This document shows, piece after piece, positions 45,493 to 57,500 of a DNA stretch of 64,000 nucleotides. A program made the position numbers and the translations under genes. Position 1 is the first letter of the stretch. Each line of letters begins with the position of its first letter. The notes under the pieces are model-generated. The model worked only from the letters and a program-made list of their open reading frames with translations. It made no database searches and had not been told where the DNA came from. The DNA comes from Pyrus communis. Taxonomy: Eukaryota > Streptophyta > Magnoliopsida > Rosales > Rosaceae. The stretch spans positions 6,252,238-6,316,237 of the forward strand of contig NC_084803.1 in assembly GCF_963583255.1 (NCBI RefSeq), written 5' to 3'.

Positions 45493-47152
45493 CCTTATCC
45501 TTTGTGAGCGTGCCCTACAAGCTAGCTAGTTGGCTGGTTAAATTTCCCTACTCAATTTTGATGAGTCATTAGTCGGGTTCAAAGAGAACAAAGTATGCAT
45601 GCATAAATTGCAGGCGGCCATGAGAGAGACACGTAACATTTGGGGACCCTTGATTACTTTACGTGAAAAAATACGGTATAATATTCTATTGTGTCTACAA
45701 CACTCCGGCTTACTCATCTAATTAAGTGTTTTAGATACAAGAGAGAGCCCAACGACACAACAGTTTTCCTCGTTCCTTAAACATGTGGGATTTCAAGTGT
45801 TGATGCCCGTCTCAAAGGGTGCTCCATGCCTCCATGGGAAGCCCTGTATGCCCTAGTGAAGCAGTGACATCAGCCGAAGCTGCCGAAGCTGCCGAAGCCC
45901 AACCAGCAGGGGTCGTGTTGAAGAAAGGCTTGTAGGCTCCAGGTTTTTTATTGGCTCCGAATTCTGGGGCTTCATAAAGTATTGGGAATTTGGTTGCAAC
46001 CCTTCCCGGCAAGCATATTCCTGGATTCGTGCGATTTACTGATTGCAGTCTACCGACCAATTTATAGCCAATCCTAGTTTTGATTCATGCATTGGAATTG
46101 CACTTTGGGGATTTTTAGTAACCTCGGACTATCTTATACTCTGAGACTTCTACAGCGTTAATTAAAATGTAAATTGGTAACCGATAGCCAGGTTACGTTT
46201 AGTTATCCTTTTCTTGTTTTATTTATTAATAAGCAAGATGAATCCGAATCGCCATTGGACAAGAACTAGGATTCGTTTGAAAGTTCTTTTAGAATGATTA
46301 AAACAGCTTTTAGAAAAAAATATTTTTGCATTATAAAAGCACTTGAAGTGCTTCCTGCAAGAAACATTAGTTAGTGCTTTTTCACAATTTACTTGCATAT
46401 TTACCAAAGATTTGTTTTAAAAGCATTTTCCCCAGAAACGTTTTCACTCATTTTAAAAACATTTTAGTTTCTTTTTGGTCATTATGTTGCGTGTAAATAG
46501 GTGAAACAATCGGTGTATATACGGCTAGGACGATCCTTTTTAACAAGAGGCAGCCCAATCCATTCAATTAGATCAAACAATAACAAAGTTGCAAAAGTAG
46601 CCTTTACTTTTTCAGGCCCAAGCCCGCCACATACGAAAAAGAACTAGGATCGACTTTCATTTAACTGTTTTCTAATAAATCAACAACACACTAGTTTCCG
46701 TGCTTAATCTTCAAAAATAAGCACTCTTACACTGTCAGCCAAACTGATTCGGATACTGAATAGCAGCACCTGTTGAGTAATCTATGTAGTGCATCGGTTT
46801 TTCTTCGAGCTTCAAAGGATCCATCAGCTGCCAAGCTTTGAAGAGAAATTTACTCCACTGTTTCGTTAACAGGACACCTTGCGACCTCATCTTGCTTCAA
46901 TAGCGCCTGCCTGGTCATCCATCAACAGCGGAGTAAGCAGAGAAAATTCCTCGAGAAACACAACCTGACCTTTTAGCCTTGTAAACAGAGACTGAAGAGT
47001 GCTGTGGCAGCATCATTTACCGGCTGGAGCGCCTTCTTTCGAAAGTCCACCGATGCTGAAATGTGTCCAGGGTGCTCCATCATACAACTTAAGACCTATG
47101 AGATTCCAATCCTTCTAATATTTGGAATATTTCTGTTCTTCCAGAAAAACAA
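45493..47152. other. Intergenic DNA with one unexplained frame
   Basis: A minus-strand frame (46060-45812) encodes about 82 residues with an ordinary protein-like composition (PEFGANKKPGAYKPFF, then Ala/Ser-rich). The upstream frame stays open through KTRIGYKL. No family is recognised and no exon borders were fixed. It may be a gene fragment carried here, or chance. The rest is AT-rich. Confidence 0.35.
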
Positions 47153-48181
47153 CTATGATTGCTCACAAAACGCCAATTTCCCTCCTTTTTGAGACAACCC
47201 TTGTTCACTGACAGAGTTGACTACCTTCCCATAACTGAACCTCAAAGGCATTCTCCCCAACACCCTATGAAACTCACTTATACACTCCCCTCTCCTCGTC
47301 CTATGCTTAGTTTTCCTACTGCTCAAACCCACCTGTGCAACCTCCCCAGTCAATCCTCCTCGTGCATCACCATCACCATCTTCGTGATCATTGCGTGCAT
47401 CTCCCCAACCCCTAACCCTCTCGGCTCCTACCAATATAGGCCCTGCATTAACTTCATCAGCCACCAAAAAATTCATCAATAAGTCCTCACAGTTCTGCAC
47501 CTTATCCACGATCTTCCTCATGCTGGCCATCACCGGTCCTCCTGCGCAGCTGTACCGATATAAATACTCGCTTTTCAAAAGCATAAACTTGGTGAGCATG
47601 ATAGAGTACTTGTCTTGATGAACGGTGTAGATCCACTCTTTCCTTGACAAATCTATGTCGTGTGACCTGACAAAGAACCCAACCAGACGATCTGGGTTTG
47701 ATCCCCACATTCTAAACGCAAATTCAAAGGATTTGGGGTCAACTTCAACATCATCATCACAGACCAAGACTGCTCGGGTCTTAATTTCGGGTCTGGGGAG
47801 GAACCGGTTAATGAGGCTGTCTGATGCTTGGTGGATTACAGAGATGCCACTGAATCCAAAGGAGGAATCTGTGAGATTGCGAGCCAGTTGGGACAAGGTC
47901 TGGGACGGCGTGGAAGGGTTTCCCCAGAGCACGAGAATGGATGACACCAAAGAAGAGGCTGCATATGTGGTGACAATGGATTGTAGGAGAGGGATGCGAG
48001 ACTCAGAATAGCCATTGATGAGTACGGTTAGCTGATCCGAGATGAGAGTTCACGGGTCTTGTTGCGCTTTAGGGTTGCAAGGATCGGTCAAAAGTGTACC
48101 AAGAGATAGCACATGAACACCCCCAGAGCAGAAAATGAATAAAAATGTGAGAATCACAATGGTAGTTGGCAATGAATTCAT
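47153..48181 (-). pseudogene. GT64 glycosyltransferase (EPC1-like) with one premature stop
   Basis: A single minus frame runs from ATG 48181 to the stop at 47153 (343 codons), interrupted only by TGA at 48052-48050 (codon 44). Residues 1-25 are hydrophobic (signal anchor, Golgi type II layout). After the stop come LTVLINGYSESRIPLLQSI, SSILVLWGNPSTP, the metal-binding DDD (142-144) in VLVCDDDVEVDP, RLVGFFVRSHD and GRMPLRFSYGKVVNSV. These are the conserved blocks of plant GT64/exostosin-like transferases related to EPC1 (AT3G55830), used in Golgi glycan or glycolipid synthesis. The stop replaces the Arg expected in DPRTL; CGA to TGA is a simple CpG change. Everything else looks functional, so this may be a recent null allele. 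No intron is seen, so a retrocopy origin is possible. Confidence 0.82.
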
Positions 48182-50226
48182 CTCTAGTGCCTTGTAGTTT
48201 ATCTAACTCCTAAGAATTTATGCATCAACTAAACCCTAACCCTTTCGATTACGGAACATGTCTTCCATACAAAATCTACCTGTTTCTGAAAAGTTAATAA
48301 CAAAATTATCAATCACTAGCAGGAAAAAATGTACAGATACCAGTTTGAATCACAAAATTAAACAGAAAACTAAGCTAAAAAAAGGGATTTTGAAAGATAT
48401 ACGCGGGATAAATTTGGTTACTAAAAACCTAGAATCTCATTCCAAACTCAAATTTGTGCCACTGAAACCCTAGAATCGAATTAATACTTTTTCCTATAAA
48501 AATTTTCTCAACAGCCAAACAAACAAATAGAAGAAAAATTACAATTAAAAGAAAAGTATTAATTAATCAAGCTAACAAATCAAAATATAAGATTGTATTC
48601 GGAAGTACCTGAAATCGACGCAGAGGAATCGAATTTAGGCGTGCGAAGAAAAAGAGAACATTGATTTGGGGCATTGGATTCGTCAGATTTGAAATGAACT
48701 TTTTTTAATTATTAAAAATTTGTTTAATTAAAATATAAAACTAGTCCTGAACGATGTCGTTTTTGGTACACCTTATGGTACACCTTTTAGGAAAATGGCG
48801 CGCGTAACTGAACCCATTTGTTTTGGGGAAAATCAACCTTAGATCATCCTACGCTAGTAACTAATTAGGGTTCAAGGTTTGAATTAAAATGGAAATTGCA
48901 AGAGCAGATATTTGAATCATAAGGGGATGGATTGATCCATGAGAAAAACATAAATAGCCAACTTTGATCAAACTAGTTGTTATCGTACTGATAAATGCAC
49001 GGATGAAACATACTAAATATTAAGTAGAACACATTCAAGCTTTAAAATCATTGACTCAACAAATAACTTCGACTTTACAAAACCTGGAATATAATGAATA
49101 CAAGGACGCGCTTTGACAACGAGCAACGTCTGATTTACAAAACTTGGAATGGATAATTCATCTTTGTTTTCGACCTATTTTACAACTAAAACATAAATGA
49201 CAACCCTTATTATTACAAAAAATAGGCATATCAGTAGATATAAAGGACAAACGTAAATGAGTTGCTCAATTCGATGACACTATTTTTAGTCTCTAACATA
49301 TTATTAAGTCATGTATGTTATTTTTCTTTGATTGATTTAATATGATGATCATAAGTAAAAAAAGATGGGAACTAGTTATGGGTCTATTTTACATCGAAAT
49401 TTAATGACTCGAATTGTTTATTTTTTAAGTTTTCATTTGTAAATTATTCTTGCAAAAAATCAATTCAATCCGAATTCATTCATTCATTTGATTGTCACAA
49501 TGAAATTTCAATGTTTCTTAGAACATATTGTTCTTCAACTTCTTTGAACTCAATTAGATGTCTAAACAAATTTCCGTTTTAGCTAATATTTTGCAAAGAT
49601 GATTTATAAAGTGTAACTTGAAAATTAGACCGTTTGGATTGTTGAAGTTCGATGTGAATTGAGCCCTACAACTAGTTCCCATTTTTTAACAAAAAATGGA
49701 ATCCAGGGCCTGTTGATCTGATAAGCTTCAGATGTTTCGCTTTTAAGCTGAAAAGTGCATATGTTAAAAAAAAATATTTTAAAAAAAATTTATAAAAAAT
49801 GTATTAAAAAAAAAAAAAAAAAAAAAACTGAAATGTGCATATGAAACTCACTAATTTTTTGTTGGTAAAGTATCAATTGTTTTGTTGAATAGTTGCATCT
49901 TGTATTTATATTTTGTAAATTGTCTATTCAATTCATGTTTGAGTGTTTATGGGTGTGCATTATGTTATGTAAATCTGAAGAGTATGAATTTTGTTCGAGT
50001 TTTGGCGTCCATGACCTTTTCAAGTTGCATCTTAAAGTTGTACTACTTTTTTACTTAACGGTTTTTTGTGTACCTATAGTTTAGAACTTTAGAGAAACCA
50101 AATCGAACTCGCCATTTCTAATGTTATATTTCAACCTGTTCTTTCATGCTTCGCTTGTTAACTGTTGTATGCCAATATGTATTTTTTGATTAAACGTCTC
50201 AATCTTTTTGCATTGTTAGGAACACC
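48182..50226. other. Intergenic, AT-rich
   Basis: 48182-48700 may hold the leader of the GT64 gene. The rest is AT-rich with poly-A runs at 49765-49830. No gene is recognised. Confidence 0.45.
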
Positions 50227-50358
50227 ATGGATCAGAACGTCGTCCTCAGGGAGTTAAAGAAGCAACTCAAGGACAAAACCATGGAGGTGGAAAGGGAGAC
50301 TGACACAACTAAGATTCGATCTCATGCAACTTTTTTACATGGGATATACAAGCGTTAA
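50227..50358 (+). CDS. Small 43-codon frame, possible gene fragment
   Basis: The ATG in ACACCATGG, a good Kozak-like context, opens 43 codons rich in charged residues (MDQNVVLRELKKQLKDKTME). The sequence looks coding and helical and is preceded by an AG acceptor-like TTGTTAG. No family is recognised. It could be an exon relic of a larger gene, and nothing downstream continues it. Confidence 0.3.
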   Translation: MDQNVVLRELKKQLKDKTMEVERETDTTKIRSHATFLHGIYKR

Positions 50359-50860
50359 TTTTGTTTGGGTTCAGTAACAAGTTATAGTTAAAGCTCATGC
50401 TAACTATTTCGTTTTGAACTATTTTTAATAGTTACTTGTGGTCGTTAACTTGTTCAGGCGAGAAAAACTTACATGTAACGCGTGTGTTAGAAATGCATTT
50501 CTGCAAGTAATCAATCTAAAGTTATTTCCATCCCCAATCTAAACATATTGATTGATCATTCAGCTTTCCAAACCAAACATATAATAATTGATCATTTTAT
50601 CAAATTTACAGAAGTATAACATATGTAAAACAACTTATAGTCCAAATTTTTTTGGAGTGGACCATCTCTCTCTCTTGCCCAGATGATGGCTTCCCTTCTC
50701 TCTCTACCTCTCTTGCATGCCACGGCTGAGGACACGGCAAAGGGAGATGAAGTAAAGGAGGCCACGACAAGGTGTTGACAACTCTTGGATTTAATTTGCA
50801 CAATGTTTTCAGCCGTGATTGAATCACACACCATCTTCACTTTGGACGACTATGCCCAAT

Positions 50861-52300
50861 TCATACAAATGCATCCCCATTTTCATTACCACTATCCATT
50901 TCTGTCTTGTCAGTGCTACTGCTAGACACAAAGTCCAAGTTGTAAAGCACAGGCACCATCGTGGCAGAACACAAAAACACCAAAACTGGTCCAAATATCC
51001 AAAGCACGAGAGGCAGTGCTGCATAAAACAACCTGTTCCCCGCAGTGTTTAACAAGTAACCCTTTTCCAAAAGCGCAGACACATACTCTGGAGTCACCAA
51101 CGACGTGGGTTCTTGTGGACTGTTAATTAGGATGTTAACTTGGTTTATGAACCTGATTGAAAGCGAGTGACACATGAACGAGAAGAGGAAAATTGTGAGT
51201 AGGGTGACGTATTTTAAAGCAACCATGAATTCCCCGTGTGCCCCGTAAACGGTATCATTGAGCGGTTTCTTTACACTGTATGTGCTGCTGATCACAGCTG
51301 CTAGGCCGGAGCATAGGAGGATTGATGTGGTGGCCATTAGGGTTGATCCCATGATCGTGTTACGAAGGGTTTGGACGGCCAGGATGTTCTTCTTTTCATT
51401 GTCCTGTCAAAGATAAGGTAAAAAAAAACATGTAATCATTTAGTCATCGACAAGTTAAAACTATTTACTACTCACTTATCTTACATATTATGTTAATACT
51501 ATAGACTGTAAATCTGAAACCATAAGTCAATAAATAAGATTGATAATTAACCAATAATATCATAATGTTGGCATAAGACCGACTTTATCAATATCTAAGT
51601 TGCAACCACATAATATTAAAGATTTGATATAAAAGATAAACATTTTTTAATGATTAAAGCTTTATTCTACCAATGATATTTTATGCTAAATTTATTTTAA
51701 GTTATGGCGAGAGAGAATTCAACTTAAGTGTAAAAGAAATAACACACTGTTGGAGTTAACATGTGATGCAATATATAGGAGTTAAAGTGGGTTCGTGAAG
51801 TGGAAGAAAGAATATATGCATGGTGGCACTGGCATGCAATTAATCTCACTTATCCAACATATGTTGTTGGTCACTTTGATCTCCTAGAATTACTGTGTAA
51901 TATACTAATTCCGTAGCATAAATTAAAAGTGAAGCATGCGATGAGCAAGAAACCACTTCTAAATGGTTTTTATTTTTTAAGATTTTACTTGTGGCTAAAA
52001 ATGATAAACGAAAGATTAAGTCCCCACAAATAAGCCACCTTTTGTATGCTTGGCTTGTTACATCTCACTTTAAAGCAATGCAATGTGCATATTCTTTACG
52101 TTTTGGTATCATTCTGTGCTTTGGTAATTAAACTGCATTAAGGAAACTACGTATATTTGGACGATCAAAGACTCAAATGGAACTTTCTTTTTGAAGAACA
52201 CTCTATAGATGGCAGACCACAGTTAATCATCTTTTATAACATACTAATATACCTATTTATAATATGACAGATATATATATATATATATATATATTATTCA

Positions 52301-52341
<41 letters not shown>

Positions 52342-53462
52342 TTTCATCTGGGAGAGCACACAAATAACACAGGTGTTTATTAATTGAGCTTTATAGTCGG
52401 AACCACATTGTACAAAATAATGCATCAATCTATATGTTAGAGTGCTTGTTTAATCATGTTCGTTGTTTTCGTTTGATTGATTCAATTTGATGATCAGAAA
52501 TGAGGATGTTTGTGTGAGAAACAAAAAGGGTGTGAGTCAAATCATCTCCCTATATAATGCACCTACTATTTATCGGTGGACCTAACTTTCGGAATTGGAT
52601 CCTCTCTGAGGCAAATCCTCAGGATCCTTCTGACCGAATAACACGGGCTGTTGAATTTTGATCTACGGCTACAAACAAGAGGGGCTCTCTAAAAGTTATA
52701 ATAATTGTAACCGTTGGATCAAAATTCAACGGTCCGTGTTAGTGGGTCAGGAGGATCCCGAGGCTTTGCCTCGAAGAGGATCCAATTCCCTAACTTTCTT
52801 GTTTATGATTAGCGTAACTATTTTTCTTTAGCTAAAATGTATAGAAAAATTAGAAAAATTGTAATGAACAAATTACGTTAGTTTGTTTTACGTATAAAAT
52901 AAAAATTGTTGATGTTAATGGGTAGGAAGTTATGATTGAAGAATTGCAGGGGCTAATATGTAACTAAACCTAATTAATCTGTCATGCTTTCATTGTGAAG
53001 GAGGACTGTACCGTTCCTTCTCTTTTCGACTGTTTCTCATGTTACAGACTGTCAACAACATGAAAATCATAACTCGTACAACATATGTTTTTAAGTGAAA
53101 ATTAATTAACATTCTACACAGATAAGGAATATCCGGTAAAATTAGAATATATTTCAATGCATGCACGCAACTTGTAGATTTTTCTATTTGTGCCACTTAG
53201 TTAAGATGATATGAATAATTATTAAGCAAATTAAAATTCACCCGTCCTCCACGATAATTTAGCATAGAATGCAAGTAAATCGTGTTATATGTACCTTCAT
53301 CATCGCTGAGACCCAGAATCGTCGTCCGCTGGTGTTTATGCCGATGATGGTAGATCGTGGGTTGGTCCGAACATTATGCCATAACCAAGCATGATACGAA
53401 GCAGTCATGAGGAACCCTAGTGGTACAAGAATGACATCCAAGTAGCATTTTCTCCATTCCAT
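50861..53462 (-). CDS. DUF599 multi-pass membrane protein, two exons
   Basis: Exon 1 is 53462-53295 (56 codons, donor AAG/GTACAT). Exon 2 is 51403-50861 (acceptor ACAG/GAC), giving 236 residues. The start MEWRKCYLDVILVPLGFLM, the block YHAWLWHNVRTNPRSTIIG, the R-R-F-W before the intron and DNEKKNILAVQTLRNTIM are plant DUF599 signatures. Four hydrophobic helices are visible, near 7-25, 73-95, 110-130 and 185-210. The function is unknown. The 1.9-kb intron holds a MULE MITE and an AT microsatellite. A DUF599 gene also lies beside bZIP9 in Arabidopsis (AT5G24790, from memory), which supports orthology. The tail after residue 215 is Ser/Asp-rich. Confidence 0.9.
52268..52337. repeat. (AT)n microsatellite in the DUF599 intron
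   Basis: Two runs of alternating AT, about 24 and 37 bases, are separated by TATTCAATCA. A candidate length-polymorphic marker. Confidence 0.95.
52591..52789. mobile_element. 199-bp MULE-type MITE inside the DUF599 intron
   Basis: Left end GGAATTGGATCCTCT and right end AGAGGATCCAATTCC are perfect 15-bp inverted repeats. The 9-mer CTAACTTTC flanks both sides (52582-52590 and 52790-52798). The interior inverted repeat (GTTGAATTTTGATC and GATCAAAATTCAACGG) and exact length match the element at 14813-15011. Confidence 0.95.
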
Positions 53463-54430
53463 CTCTTTCTCTCGTAGTTTTTCTCACTCTGTCTCTTTCT
53501 TTGCCTTTCTTTGTTGAGGGCTTTGGCTGCTCCTTAAGTAGATCTTATAATATTATTAACTCTCTCCACTCAGGTTCCTGACTCCTCAGCACTCAGCAGC
53601 TATATATATAATAAGTTTACAGAAGGAAATGAATGTGGACTTGATTAAATGCGCAATACAGTGCACCATCTAAAAAATCCGTGGGCAGCAAGGACAGAAC
53701 GAACAATTAAAGTAGGGAAAGCAAATCACCCACTAAAATTTTTAAATTACAGATATGAGCTTAATGTGGATGTGCTTTATTTTCCTATCTGCCAACCTTC
53801 TTTGTCCCATGTTTTTTTTTTGTTGACTTTTTTCTTTTTAATTTCCCATAGACTTTTTTGCTTCTTTTTTTTTTTTTTTTCCATGGAATTTTTGTCAGAA
53901 TCCGATACGCCAGTTTGGTATAGAATGTAGGCGATTTGGAGGGATGTATAGTCCCGATATGTTTCTTTGTTAGTTGCTCACAACTGATGAGGTATGCCTA
54001 ATCGGTATTTGGATGCAAATGCTGAATTGTCACAAAAGTAAGCTAAATGGGTTCCGAATTTGTAGTCGTACACTCAATTGCATGGGTTCTGAATTTGAAA
54101 TCGTATAGTACTCAGTCCTTGCATGTGTGACTGAATATATAGTAGTAACATGGATCAAATCCTTGAATGGTATCTTGTATGTTTTGCCTTTTGAAGTAAT
54201 AAGTTCCCATATTGCTATGGGCACCAAGTATTCTTGCCATGCATCCCAATAAAAAATAACTAAGACTAATTAAAAGAATCAAGAGGGTTAAACAAGATAA
54301 GGTTGTTAATATATTTCTAAGAAAACTAGGGCAACTCAACCACTTATAATGATGAAACTGCATATTCTTGGATTTGTGTATAAAATTATCAAGTGGATTT
54401 TTGGTGTAATTGTCAATTAATTTTTGTTTC

Positions 54431-54597
54431 AAGTAATGCTAAGTAGACTAATTAGATCACATTTGTAAATTATGTGATGTACATGTCACCAATAGGAAAT
54501 AAGTATCATAATTAACATTTAAGTAATAATTCAATCATTAACAATTATATCATATAGTTTACAAAATATAGTTTAAAGTATGACCTAACATTACCCT
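54431..54597. mobile_element. MITE with GGGTAATGTTAGG ends, copy 2
   Basis: The right end CCTAACATTACCC equals that of the element at 14273-14429, while the left end has drifted (AGTAATGCTAAG). The interior shares ATGTCACCAATA and a run to ATATAGTTTACAAA. Confidence 0.7.
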
Positions 54598-57500
54598 TCT
54601 GTTACCACACAAATTAGAAGGGTGTTAATGGTATTTAAACCCAAATGGGCTAAACTGTAAGAGTGGGAGGGGCAGCATGACATTGTGAGAGTCTGACAAG
54701 GCGCAGGAGGAAAAGAAATTATAAATGGTCAAGTAACGAAGAAGGAAAGAGCACGCCTTCCTTCTTCATGAGTCATGAGGAACTGTGAACGCATTGCCCA
54801 CTAATTTCAGGGATAGATTGTTATAAGAGCCCTTTCCATTCCTTCCAACTTTCATACGTATGGTCTACTTCTTAAACATGATCATAATCATATGCTAATT
54901 CAAATCAAGGTTCATAACAAGTTAACAACTAACATTAATCCTTTTCAGATCTATGCACTTGGATTGGTGAACTTTATACATACATATGAGTTTGATATGG
55001 TAAACTAGCTATTAATCAAATGATATTTATCTCGACTTTATTTGAAACAAGTCACGCGTTGCTCACAAGTTTGGACCTCTCCATTGTGTTAAAAGACTTT
55101 ATATAACTAATAGTAATTTTAGTCCTCCACTAAAAACCTGTAAATTAGATATACATTGGTGATCATTCCTAATCTTTCGCGGCTAGAATAATTAACATAA
55201 ACCTTTCTTTACAAGTTGTATTGAGTTTTATCCCCATTTTTCCCATCTTTATATGTTGTTTCTTGTCCCATCAGCATGTATGTCCGGTGCCAAATTTGTT
55301 TACGGTTTAGGGTTTTATTTTCCTTCAATTTTTTTGGTTCTTTTTTTTTTTTTTTTTTTTTTTTGGGTATTTCGAACCGACCCTAATTGGCAATTCTTGA
55401 CCACTGGTAATCAATCAAAATAAAATAAAATTTTAGGTGCATGATCAATGATAAATACTAATCTTTAATATTGCACACTATAGAAAAACATGCATGAATA
55501 ATATGCTGGGAAGAGGAGTGTTGCTAAAATATGATTAGGAAATTCCCAATTGCATTGTACTAGTCTAAAAGGAAAAGGCTAGGTTGAATTGGTTACGAAT
55601 GTCCTATTACATTTGGCGAACGAAGCTTAGCAAGGAGCTGTCCAAACGTTTGGTAGTGGGATATGAGCATGATTAACTTAGGAAAATAAAAAGAGATTCA
55701 AAAAGCATTGGCTGCATGCATAGACGTTCTTAGCCATCATCAAAATAAAAGCCTTTTAATCCTTGCCGCACGCACTTATCATTAGTGTTTGAAATTTCTT
55801 CAATATAGTCGATATTTCTGTAGAAGTATCGGAAAAATTAGAGAAAGATATGGAAAAGCAAGGGTGAAGTTTAAACTTCGCATCTATCAGAGAATAACTC
55901 TTAAATTTCGGCTAAAATCGACGGATTTCGTCAATATTTCCAACATATCGGTTAAATATCCAAAAAACTCTTATGTTTTGTATAAAGAGTTTGACATGCC
56001 TAAAGTTTCATTTTAAATTTCCTTATTTCCATCATTTCCATTGAAAGCAACCGATATCGATATATCCATCAATATTTTCATAAATTTACATATCGATATT
56101 TTTACCGATACGGATATTTTAAATATTGCCTATAATATGAAACCTACATTACAAAAATACAAATTGAAAACAATTACATGTAGATATGGAATTCATTTTC
56201 CAATGAAGACCAAGATGATGTCAAATCAATAAAATATGTAATGGGGTGCCTTAAGTAGTGGGGGTGGCCAACAATACTTTGAAACTATTGGTTATGTGAC
56301 TTATGTCATCCACATAAGACCACTGTATATGTCTAAGTAGTGCTCTCAGAAGACACAACATGGACGAAGCAAATCTGCAGGTTCCTACAACACTCCTCGC
56401 ATTGAAAAGAATCTTAATAACATGGCATTTTTGTTAATTTCTTCTCATAGTTATCTTTCCGTGGTTTGTACATGTGTAGATAACCATTAATATATTAGTG
56501 CTCCAATACATATTTTACCTAACTTGGAATGATGTTTGTCGGCGTGAGTTGATTAAATTTATTGTGTATTTTACTGACTCGATCGAGCAATGTTTGTCCG
56601 AAGTTATGTGCTTTGTTTATGTAATTAGGTTTCATTATATCTCTCTCTTTTTATGCACATAATTGTAATCCTAGTTATACTTTCTCACAAAGAAGAATAT
56701 ATAATTTAACTTTAGCAGTTTCTAGCTCCAAAGTTTCATGTGTGGCACCCATTTAAAAAGAATATGCTACTTGAATTTTTTTTTTTTTTAAATATTCTTA
56801 TTCACGAGTGGAATTTAAATTTCGAGAAGTTGAGTTTCTGTGGGTTATATTCCAAAAGGGTTGTACTTGTGAAACAAGCTGTGCCAGAATAGAATCCTGT
56901 ATCTGAATTTTGAACTAATCCATGTATTCCTATCTTAGTTCTTGTTAGTATAACATATATGTAAAGAAGTTAATAAGATATGTCTGCCTTGTGATGCAGT
57001 TTCTCTGATACCAAATGTTCTTAGGCATCATTTAAAAAGAATAAGCTACCCAATATCCATACCAAATGTTCTTAGGCATCATTCATGACTATGACATTAG
57101 CTTTTTGCTGGTGATTCAGTTCTGATACCTTTAATTAACTTTTATATTGGTTATATATGCACGAGAGAGATAATCCAACTTTCTTGTCTTATAAGTGTCA
57201 ATTGTGAGATTTAAATTTAGAATCTCTTCCAAAAAAAACAGAATATTACAAAACCAAATGGTTACTACTTGCTGGGCCAATGATCATTTTCCACTTAAGA
57301 TTCAAGTATGCATGTCGATATGATTTGATTAGACAAGTGACGCCATTGAGATTATATATTGATTGCAAGTGAGAATTTCTCATACGTAAGATGCCCTATT
57401 AGAACTTAAAATGTGTACATTGTACGACTTGTTTTATATGTAAGTCTTCATCGTACTACCGATCATTCTAATTTAATTACAAAATCACGCTACTACATAT

